Assembly: GCA_031386065.1 (NCBI GenBank)
Contig: JANNBZ010000433.1
Span: 1 to 5,787 of the forward strand
Origin: JANYJJ01 sp031386065
Lineage (GTDB): Bacteria > Pseudomonadota > Gammaproteobacteria > Burkholderiales > Burkholderiaceae_C
Direction: 5' to 3'
DNA length: 5,787 nt
The notes below the pieces were generated by a model. The model did no database searches. It worked only from the letters and a program-made list of their open reading frames with translations, and was not told the origin of the DNA. The translations under genes and the position numbers were made by a program. Shown in pieces: positions 1 to 4,932 of the stretch. The first letter of the stretch is position 1, and each line of letters begins with the position of its first letter.

Positions 1-1
1 C

Positions 2-1237
2 GTGAACTCACCGGTGCGCGCCTTCCGTGCCGTCGGTGGCACCCCGCGTTTCATCGCGCGCGGGCAGGGGCCTTACATCTTCGATGCCGAAGGCACGCGC
101 TACATCGACTACATCGGCTCCTGGGGGCCGATGATCCTGGGCCACGGCCACCCTGCCGTGCTCGACGCGGTGCAAAAGGCGGCGCTCGACGGCTTCTCGT
201 TCGGCGCACCCACCGAGCGCGAGATCGAGCTGGCCGAAGAAATTTTGAAGCTGGTGCCGAGCATGGACCAGGTGCGCCTGGTCAGCTCGGGCACCGAAGC
301 GGCGATGAGCGCGCTGCGGCTGGCGCGTGGTGCGACCGGTCGCAACAGAATCGTCAAGTTCGAGGGCTGCTACCACGGCCATGCCGATGCGCTGCTGGTC
401 AAGGCCGGTTCGGGCCTCGCCACCTTCGGCAACCCGACCAGTGCGGGCGTACCCGAAGACGTGGTCAAGCACACCGTGGTGCTCGAGTACAACAACCTCG
501 CGCAACTCGACGAAGCCTTCAGCCTGCACGGGGCCGACATGGCCTGCGTAATGATCGAGCCGATCTGCGGCAACATGAATTTCGTGCGCGCCAGCGTACC
601 CTTCATGACCCGGCTGCGTGAGCTGTGCACGCAGCACGGCGTGCTGCTGGTGTTCGACGAGGTGATGACCGGCTTCCGCGTGGCGCTCGGTGGCGCCCAA
701 TCGCTGTACGCCACCTTGATCCCCGGCTTCGCGCCCGACATGAGCGTGTTCGGCAAGGTGATCGGCGGCGGCATGCCGCTGGCGGCATTTGGCGGTCGGC
801 GCGCGGTGATGGCGCAGTTGGCGCCGTTGGGCCCGGTCTACCAGGCGGGCACGCTGTCGGGCAACCCTGTTGCCACCGCCTGCGGTCTGGCCACGCTGCG
901 CGAAATCCAGAAACCCGGCTTCTACGAGGCGCTGGCCGCCAGCACGCGCCAGATGGTTGACGGCCTGAGCGCAGCCGCCGAAGCGGCGGGTGTGCCGATG
1001 GTCACCGACAGCGAAGGCGGCATGTTCGGCTTCTTCTTCGCCAAGGAGCTGCCGCAAAACTACACCGAAGTGCTGGCCACCGACAAGGCGCGCTTCAACC
1101 ACTTCTTCCACGCAATGCTTGATCGCGGCGTCTACCTCGCACCCGCCCTGTACGAAGCCGGTTTCGTCAGCGCCGCGCACAGCCCCGCCGACATCGCCGC
1201 GACAGCGGCAGCAGCGGCACAGGCCTTGCAAGCGTGA
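2..1237 (+). CDS. hemL: Glutamate-1-semialdehyde 2,1-aminomutase, 5'-truncated by the window edge
   Basis: HemL is a cytoplasmic PLP enzyme that turns glutamate-1-semialdehyde into 5-aminolevulinate, the last step of the C5 route to haem and other tetrapyrroles. The 411 visible residues align throughout with the E. coli protein as I remember it. They include the opening VNSPVRAF, GSWGP, the phosphate-binding SSGTEA, FEGCYHGHAD, and DEVMTGFR, whose Asp219 (visible numbering) should contact the pyridine nitrogen. FGKVIGGGMP follows, with Lys252 as the Schiff-base lysine, then GPVYQAGTLSGNP and the C-terminal GVYLAP. The GTG at position 2 is the internal Val of the conserved GGVNSPVR motif, not a start. 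About 18 N-terminal residues are therefore missing to the left. A short insertion just before the active-site lysine (YATLIPGF) relative to E. coli is consistent with betaproteobacterial forms. The frame is intact to TGA at 1235-1237. The identification is very secure. Confidence 0.97.
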   Translation: MNSPVRAFRAVGGTPRFIARGQGPYIFDAEGTRYIDYIGSWGPMILGHGHPAVLDAVQKAALDGFSFGAPTEREIELAEEILKLVPSMDQVRLVSSGTEAAMSALRLARGATGRNRIVKFEGCYHGHADALLVKAGSGLATFGNPTSAGVPEDVVKHTVVLEYNNLAQLDEAFSLHGADMACVMIEPICGNMNFVRASVPFMTRLRELCTQHGVLLVFDEVMTGFRVALGGAQSLYATLIPGFAPDMSVFGKVIGGGMPLAAFGGRRAVMAQLAPLGPVYQAGTLSGNPVATACGLATLREIQKPGFYEALAASTRQMVDGLSAAAEAAGVPMVTDSEGGMFGFFFAKELPQNYTEVLATDKARFNHFFHAMLDRGVYLAPALYEAGFVSAAHSPADIAATAAAAAQALQA

Positions 1238-1339
1238 TCGCTGCGGCGTAAGAATTTGCCGCGGCCCGCGCGACGAAGGCCGTCAGCGCGCTGCATCTGC
1301 TCACCCGCACCCGCACTGCACCCGCACCACCGCGACTCC
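1238..1339 (+). other. hemL-mpl intergenic spacer
   Basis: This 102-bp stretch holds no gene. A weak 5-bp inverted repeat (GCGGC at 1243-1247, GCCGC at 1258-1262, 10-nt loop) has no T run after it and is not a convincing terminator. Just before mpl there is a C-rich patch in which CACCCG recurs three times (1302-1326). No clear Shine-Dalgarno sequence precedes the mpl ATG. The plus-strand reading frame stays open from a TTG at 1256, but the translated segment is low-complexity and outside the Mpl family domain. Confidence 0.6.
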
Positions 1340-2740
1340 ATGCACATCCACATCCTCGGCATCTGCGGTACCTTCATGGGCGGCTTGGCGGCCCTGGCGC
1401 GCGAGGCGGGGCACCGGGTGACCGGCTGCGACAGCGGCGTCTACCCGCCGATGAGCGACCAGTTGCGCGCGATCGGCATCGAGCTGATGGAAGGCTGGGG
1501 CGCCGATCAGCTGGCGCTGCGCCCCGATGTGTTCGTGGTCGGCAATGTGGTGTCACGCGGCAACCCGCTGATGGAAGCCGTGCTCGACGCCGGTGCGCGC
1601 TATGCCAGCGGCCCGCAATGGCTGGCCGAGAACGTCTTGCAAGGCCGCCATGTGCTGGCGGTGGCCGGCACCCACGGCAAGACCACCACCACCGCCATGC
1701 TCGCCTGGGTGCTGGAGCGGGCCGGCCTGCAACCGGGCTTTCTGGTCGGCGGGGTGCCGCTGAATTTCGGTGTGTCCGCCCGGTTGGGGTCGACAAGCGC
1801 GGGCGCACCGTTTGTCATCGAGGCCGACGAGTACGACACCGCCTTCTTCGACAAGCGCAGCAAGTTCGTCCACTACCGCGCGCGCACCGCGGTGCTGAAC
1901 AACCTCGAATTCGACCACGCCGACATCTTCGACAACCTGGCCGCCATCGAACGGCAGTTCCATCACCTGGTGCGCACCGTGCCCTCGCAGGGTCGGCTGG
2001 TCGTCAATGCGCGCGACGAGGCACTGCAGCGCGTGCTGGGTGTGGGCTGCTGGAGCGAGGTGGTGCGCTTCGGTGCGCGCAAGGAAACGCCGGGCGAACT
2101 GCGCTCGCGCGGTGAGCCGCATGCCTTCGACGTGCTGCGCGGCAGCCTGAAGATCGGTCGCGTCGACTGGGCCCTGCTGGGCGAACACAACCAGCTCAAC
2201 GCGCTGGCCGCCATCGCCGCTGCCGAGCATGTGGGCGTGCCGCCCGCTGCGGCGGCCAAGGCGCTGGCCGAGTTTCAGAACGTGCGGCGCCGGCTCGAGC
2301 TGCGCGGCGAGGCCGCAGGCGTCAAGGTGTACGACGACTTCGCCCACCACCCGACCGCCATGCGCACCACGCTGAACGGCCTGCGCCGCAAGATCGACGC
2401 GCAGCAAGCCTCGGCCCATGGCCCGCACGCGCGCATCCTGGCGGTGTTCGAGCCGCGCTCCAACACCATGAAGCTGGGCGCCATGAAGGCGCAACTGCCG
2501 TGGTCGCTCGAAGAGGCCGACCTGGCGTTCTGCCACAGCGGCGGCCTCGGCTGGGACGCGGCGCAGGCGCTGGCACCGATGGGCAAGCAGGCCGTCGTCT
2601 GCGACAACATCGACGCACTCGTCGCCCAGGTGGTGGCCGCTGCGAAGCCCGGTGACCACGTGCTGTGCATGAGCAACGGCGGCTTCGGCGGCGTGCACAC
2701 GAAGCTGCTGAATGCGCTGGCCGCGGTCGTCACCCGCTGA
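1340..2740 (+). CDS. mpl: UDP-N-acetylmuramate:L-alanyl-gamma-D-glutamyl-meso-diaminopimelate ligase
   Basis: Mpl is a cytoplasmic Mur-family ligase of peptidoglycan recycling. It uses ATP to join salvaged murein tripeptide to UDP-MurNAc, which returns it to the precursor pool. The 466-residue product has the full family layout. The N-terminal Rossmann-like domain opens with HILGICGTFMGG. The P-loop AGTHGKTTTT lies at about residues 109-118 (Lys114 contacts ATP). The central domain has EADEYD (161-166), then NNLEFDHADIFD (187-198). The C-terminal domain has NVRRRLE, YDDFAHHPTA (331-340) and FEPRSNT (370-376). The ICGTFMGG and EADEYD wording separates it from MurC, MurD, MurE and MurF. I chose ATG 1340 because the protein then begins MHIHILG, like E. 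coli Mpl. An upstream TTG at 1256 would add 28 unrelated residues. No strong ribosome binding site is visible. yqiA starts 17 bp after the stop. Confidence 0.97.
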   Translation: MHIHILGICGTFMGGLAALAREAGHRVTGCDSGVYPPMSDQLRAIGIELMEGWGADQLALRPDVFVVGNVVSRGNPLMEAVLDAGARYASGPQWLAENVLQGRHVLAVAGTHGKTTTTAMLAWVLERAGLQPGFLVGGVPLNFGVSARLGSTSAGAPFVIEADEYDTAFFDKRSKFVHYRARTAVLNNLEFDHADIFDNLAAIERQFHHLVRTVPSQGRLVVNARDEALQRVLGVGCWSEVVRFGARKETPGELRSRGEPHAFDVLRGSLKIGRVDWALLGEHNQLNALAAIAAAEHVGVPPAAAAKALAEFQNVRRRLELRGEAAGVKVYDDFAHHPTAMRTTLNGLRRKIDAQQASAHGPHARILAVFEPRSNTMKLGAMKAQLPWSLEEADLAFCHSGGLGWDAAQALAPMGKQAVVCDNIDALVAQVVAAAKPGDHVLCMSNGGFGGVHTKLLNALAAVVTR

Positions 2741-2757
2741 GTTCGACTCGGCGCGCC

Positions 2758-3387
2758 ATGCCGATCACCCACCTGCTCTACCTGCACGGTTTCCGCTCGT
2801 CGCCGCAATCCGCGAAGGCGCGGCGGGTCGCACAGTGGATGCAGTCGCATCGCCCCGACGTGACGTGGTGGTGCCCGCAATTGCCGCCGTCACCGCAGCT
2901 GGCGATGGCGCTGCTGGTCGACGGCACCGCCGACTGGCCGAGCGACAGCAGCGCGGTGATCGGCAGCTCGCTCGGCGGCTTCTATGCGACCGCGCTGGCC
3001 GAGCGCAACGGCTGGCCGGCAGTGCTGTTGAACCCGGCGGTGAACCCGGCGCGCGACCTGGCAAAGCACATCGGCGAGACGACGGCCTGGCACAGCGACG
3101 AACCGTTTTTCTTTCGCCCTGAATTCGTCGCGCAACTGCAGTCGATGACGCCGGCCGCGATCACACTCCCCGACCGCTACCTGGCAGTGATTGCAAAAGG
3201 TGACGAGGTGCTGGACTGGCGCGAAATGCGCTCGCGCTACGCGGGCTGCCACGTCAAGCTGCTGGACGGCAGCGACCACGCGCTGAGCGACTTCGACGCG
3301 CACCTGCCCGAGGTGCTGGCGTTCCTGGGACTTACGAGAAACAAACGCCTGGCCGCTCCAAGTGCTTCTTCCCCTCGGGTGGGCTGA
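2758..3387 (+). CDS. yqiA: YqiA-family alpha/beta-hydrolase esterase with an atypical C-terminal tail
   Basis: This 209-residue protein matches the YqiA/UPF0227 alpha/beta-hydrolase family. The E. coli member is described as an esterase with an unknown natural substrate. Hallmarks are the opening LLYLHGFRSSPQSAKA (residues 6-21, with the HGF oxyanion-hole region), PQLPP, and the nucleophile elbow IGSSLGGFYA with Ser71. LLNPAVNPA follows, then AKGDEVLDW with probable acid Asp149, and GSDHAL with His174. There is no signal peptide, so it should be cytoplasmic. ATG 2758 places the first strand immediately after the start, as in E. coli. A longer frame from 2665 would overlap mpl and add an Arg-rich, non-family leader. 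The family normally ends at about FLGL (residue 192). Here 17 more residues, rich in Arg, Ala, Ser and Pro, run to TGA at 3385-3387 and appear to come from the adjoining hairpin-rich sequence. It is probably cotranscribed with mpl. Confidence 0.93.
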   Translation: MPITHLLYLHGFRSSPQSAKARRVAQWMQSHRPDVTWWCPQLPPSPQLAMALLVDGTADWPSDSSAVIGSSLGGFYATALAERNGWPAVLLNPAVNPARDLAKHIGETTAWHSDEPFFFRPEFVAQLQSMTPAAITLPDRYLAVIAKGDEVLDWREMRSRYAGCHVKLLDGSDHALSDFDAHLPEVLAFLGLTRNKRLAAPSASSPRVG

Positions 3388-3398
3388 GCCGGCGCACG

Positions 3399-3417
3399 AA
3401 GGCCCGAAAGGGGCTTT
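3399..3417. terminator. Possible bidirectional terminator hairpin after yqiA
   Basis: The arms AAGGCCC (3399-3405) and GGGCTTT (3411-3417) pair over 7 bp, including one G-T wobble, around the 5-nt loop GAAAG. The hairpin begins 12 bp after the yqiA stop. The A/T end of the stem gives a short U run of three on the plus-strand transcript and of two on the minus-strand transcript. That is weak for an intrinsic terminator, but its place between convergent genes supports the role. Confidence 0.4.
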
Positions 3418-3430
3418 GTGGCTGGCGAAG

Positions 3431-3456
3431 GCCATCCGGCCTGCAAGCCGGATGGC
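3431..3456. repeat. Perfect 10-bp inverted repeat with 6-nt loop
   Basis: GCCATCCGGC (3431-3440) and GCCGGATGGC (3447-3456) are exact reverse complements around CTGCAA. No T run follows on either strand, so it is not a classic intrinsic terminator. It could stabilise mRNA ends, assist Rho-dependent termination, or be part of a REP-like dispersed element. The palindrome itself is directly visible; any function is inferred. Confidence 0.6.
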
Positions 3457-3486
3457 GGGCGACGTAGGTCGTCGGCCTGGGGGCTG

Positions 3487-3693
3487 TCACCAGCGAATGA
3501 TGGTCATCACCACGCTGCCCCATACCTCGACGTTGAACCACAGCAGCAAGGCAGCCGAGGTGCCGCGTCGCAGCGAGCGTGCCCGTTCGACCCACAGATC
3601 GATGCCGGTGCTGATGAAGACCACGAACGACAGCAGGCTGCCGGCGGCCAGCACGGCGGCGATCACGCCGATGATCCAGCGGAAGACGGTCAT
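3487..3693 (-). CDS. Small two-helix membrane protein (68 residues), paralogue of its neighbour
   Basis: I do not recognise a named family. The product is 68 residues, with a short N-terminus (MTVFRWI), a hydrophobic stretch at about 7-28, a basic loop (ERARSLRR, about 36-43) and a second hydrophobic stretch at about 45-65. A two-pass inner-membrane protein is the likely form, with the basic loop on the cytoplasmic side by the positive-inside rule. It shares FRWI at residues 4-7, and a later G-x-LL-x-F-x-x-F-I-x-TG-x-x-x-W pattern (residues 18-34), with the 61-residue protein encoded 10 bp upstream. Tandem duplication is the simplest explanation. The first helix is four residues longer than in the paralogue. 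It is the last gene of the ftsZ-lpxC side and ends with TGA at 3489-3487. No strong ribosome binding site is visible, and translational coupling to the preceding stop is plausible. Confidence 0.72.
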   Translation of the reverse strand: MTVFRWIIGVIAAVLAAGSLLSFVVFISTGIDLWVERARSLRRGTSAALLLWFNVEVWGSVVMTIIRW

Positions 3694-3703
3694 AGTGTTC
3701 GCA

Positions 3704-3889
3704 TCAAAGAATCATCGCCAGTCGTTCCAGGATCAGCACCGCGAAGAAGCCCAGGCCGGCCACCACCGTCCACTTGACGACGCGCACACCCAAGGCGCGC
3801 CAGCGCTTGTTTCCGGTGCCGATGTACATCGCGAAGCACAGCAACCCACCGACCATCAGCAACAGCACGATCCAGCGAAAGATCAGCAT
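3704..3889 (-). CDS. Small two-helix membrane protein (61 residues) directly downstream of lpxC
   Basis: I do not recognise a characterised family. The 61-residue product begins MLIFRWIV and has hydrophobic stretches at about residues 5-24 and 38-57. They are separated by a basic loop (NKRWRALGVRVVK), so a two-pass inner-membrane hairpin with the loop in the cytoplasm is likely. The start is ATG 3889, because the frame upstream is the shadow of the lpxC end. A weak CAGG lies at 3900-3903. The gene begins 19 bp after the lpxC stop and is followed after 10 bp by a related small gene, so all three are probably one transcript. Compared with that neighbour it keeps FRWI and the G-x-LL-x-F-x-x-Y-I-x-TG-x-x-x-W pattern (residues 14-30). 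Proximity to lpxC makes an envelope role conceivable, but nothing in the sequence shows a function. Confidence 0.75.
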   Translation of the reverse strand: MLIFRWIVLLLMVGGLLCFAMYIGTGNKRWRALGVRVVKWTVVAGLGFFAVLILERLAMIL

Positions 3890-3908
3890 CCAGCGGGAAC
3901 CTGTGAAC

Positions 3909-4844
3909 TCACCACGCGGGCGCCAGGTCGGCCAGGCCCGCAGGCGCTTGCCGGGCATCGCTGAAGCTGACGATCTCGAAGCTGCTCGCGTCGGCGAGCA
4001 CGGCGCGCAGCAGCTTGTTGTTAAGAGCATGGCCTGACTTGAACGCGCTGTAGGCGGCGATCAAGGGGTGTCCGACCACCCACATGTCGCCAATGGCGTC
4101 GAGGATCTTGTGCTTGACGAACTCGTCGTCGTAACGCAGCCCGTCGCCGTTCAGCACCCGGGTGTCGTCCATCACGATCACGTTGTCCATGCTGCCGCCC
4201 AGTCCCAAGCCGCGGTTGCGCATCATCTCGACGTCCTTGGTGAAGCCGAAGGTGCGGGCGCGGGCGATGTCGCGCTTGTACAGGCCCGAGCCCATGTCGA
4301 ACTCGACGCGCTGGCCGGTCTGGTTGACGGCGGGGTGGTCGAACTCGATCTCGAATGCGAGCTTGTAGCCCTCGAACGGTTCCAGCCGCGCCCACTTCAG
4401 CGAAGCGCCCTCGCCTTCGCGCACCTCGACCGTCTTCAGCATCCGCAGGAAGCGCTTGGGCGCGTCCTGCAAGGCGATACCGGCGCTTTGCAGCAGGAAC
4501 ACGAACGACGCGGCCGAGCCGTCGAGGATGGGCACTTCCTCGGCCGTGATGTCGACGAACAAGTTGTCGATGCCCAGGCCCGAACACGCCGACAGCAGGT
4601 GTTCGACCGTGTTCACCTTCGGCCCGCCGGGGTCACCGCCGGGTGACAGCGTGGTGGCCAGGCGGGTGTCGCACACCGCGTGGGTGCTGACCTTGATGTC
4701 GACCGGGTTCGGCAGGTCGACGCGCCGGAACACGATGCCGGTGTCGGGCGGTGCCGGCCGCAATGTCAGCTCCACCCGCTGCCCGCCGTGCACGCCCACA
4801 CCGACAGCGCGGGTCAGGGACTGGAGGGTGCGTTGGGCAAGCAT
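3909..4844 (-). CDS. lpxC: UDP-3-O-acyl-N-acetylglucosamine deacetylase
   Basis: LpxC is the cytoplasmic zinc amidase that removes the acetyl group from UDP-3-O-acyl-GlcNAc, the committed step of lipid A synthesis. The 311-residue product is close to the E. coli length of 305. It starts MLAQRTLQ and continues with VGVGVHGG (residues 14-21). It has VEHL with catalytic Glu81 and zinc ligand His82, and then DGSAASFV. KHKILDAIGD supplies His245 and Asp249 (zinc) and Asp253, and SGHALNN supplies His272. Each corresponds to E. coli Glu78, His79, His238, Asp242, Asp246 and His265. A Gly/Pro-rich loop (SPGGDPGGP, 67-75) before VEHL differs from E. coli. The start ATG 4844 fits the family N-terminus, although no Shine-Dalgarno sequence precedes it. 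It lies 88 bp downstream of ftsZ, behind a terminator, so an own promoter or read-through must supply transcription. Two small genes follow closely. Confidence 0.97.
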   Translation of the reverse strand: MLAQRTLQSLTRAVGVGVHGGQRVELTLRPAPPDTGIVFRRVDLPNPVDIKVSTHAVCDTRLATTLSPGGDPGGPKVNTVEHLLSACSGLGIDNLFVDITAEEVPILDGSAASFVFLLQSAGIALQDAPKRFLRMLKTVEVREGEGASLKWARLEPFEGYKLAFEIEFDHPAVNQTGQRVEFDMGSGLYKRDIARARTFGFTKDVEMMRNRGLGLGGSMDNVIVMDDTRVLNGDGLRYDDEFVKHKILDAIGDMWVVGHPLIAAYSAFKSGHALNNKLLRAVLADASSFEIVSFSDARQAPAGLADLAPAW

Positions 4845-4858
4845 GTGGGGATTTTATG
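4845..4858 (-). promoter_or_regulatory. Possible -10-like element just before lpxC
   Basis: On the minus strand TAAAAT (4856-4851) is the only A/T-rich patch in the G/C-rich ftsZ-lpxC gap and lies 6 bp before the lpxC ATG. If it were a sigma-70 -10 box, transcription would begin at or next to the start codon. No -35 match lies at the usual spacing; a TTGACC at 4886-4881 is 24 bp away, which is too far. Support is therefore weak. Confidence 0.2.
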
Positions 4859-4869
4859 GGCGATGCAGG

Positions 4870-4897
4870 GCGCCCTCCCCGGTCAAGCGGAGGGCGC
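4870..4897. repeat. Second hairpin in the ftsZ-lpxC gap
   Basis: GCGCCCTCC (4870-4878) and GGAGGGCGC (4889-4897) are exact reverse complements over 9 bp around a 10-nt loop. On the lpxC-sense strand no T run follows, so it is not a standard intrinsic terminator. It may act on transcription read-through or mRNA stability between ftsZ and lpxC, or overlap a promoter. The stem is directly visible and its role is inferred. Confidence 0.5.
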
Positions 4898-4925
4898 GAA
4901 AGACGGGCCGGCAGCGGCCGGCCCG
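4898..4925 (-). terminator. Intrinsic terminator of ftsZ
   Basis: Starting 7 bp after the ftsZ stop, the minus strand reads CGGGCCGGC, CGCT, GCCGGCCCG, then TCTTTC. That is a perfect 9-bp all-G/C stem (4925-4917 with 4912-4904) closed by a 4-nt loop and followed by a short T-rich tail. Stem strength, tail and position all fit a Rho-independent terminator. The tail is shorter than ideal, so some read-through into lpxC is likely. Confidence 0.75.
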
Positions 4926-4932
4926 ATTCCGA

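Larger units (their letters stand above)
3388..3486. other. Convergent intergenic region between yqiA and the 68-residue membrane-protein gene
   Basis: This 99-bp stretch separates the two converging gene blocks and contains no credible gene. It holds a terminator-like hairpin at 3399-3417, a perfect 10-bp inverted repeat at 3431-3456, and a small third stem around GTAG at 3458-3473 (CGAC/GTCG plus one G-T and one G-C pair). A junction between convergent genes is where transcription must stop from both sides, so structured DNA is expected here. The density of stems, and the way the sequence seems to extend into the end of yqiA, also fit a dispersed intergenic repeat. That second reading is inference. 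Confidence 0.6.

Noticed and set aside
8..1231. Long open frame on the minus strand opposite hemL
   Set aside because: It is the antisense shadow of a clearly conserved gene in high-GC DNA. The product is His/Arg/Gly-rich with no recognisable domain.
1243..1262. 5-bp inverted repeat after hemL as a terminator
   Set aside because: The stem is short, the loop is 10 nt, and no T run follows on the plus strand.
1256..1339. Longer mpl reading frame starting at TTG 1256, adding 28 residues
   Set aside because: The added residues are Arg/Pro/His-rich and unlike any Mpl N-terminus. ATG 1340 gives MHIHILGICG, which matches the family exactly at its usual start.
1553..2698. Long open frame on the minus strand opposite mpl
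   Set aside because: It mirrors the mpl coding frame, has shadow-like composition and shows no domain. High GC content explains the absence of stops.
2665..2757. Longer yqiA frame starting inside mpl
   Set aside because: It would overlap mpl by 76 bp and add an Arg-rich leader unlike the family. ATG 2758 places the conserved LLYLHGF at the normal distance from the start.
3332..3595. Minus-strand open frame of 87 codons spanning the convergent junction
   Set aside because: It overlaps the 68-residue membrane-protein gene and the yqiA end, and runs through all the hairpins. It may be an open frame within a repeat rather than a gene.
3362..3964. Plus-strand open frame of 200 codons opposite the two small membrane-protein genes
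   Set aside because: The product is His/Pro/Gln-rich with no domain. The minus-strand frames give coherent two-helix proteins related to each other and correctly spaced behind lpxC.
4881..4886. TTGACC on the minus strand as a -35 box for lpxC
   Set aside because: It lies 24 bp from the only -10-like sequence, well outside the usual 16-18 bp spacing, and it sits within the loop of the second hairpin.
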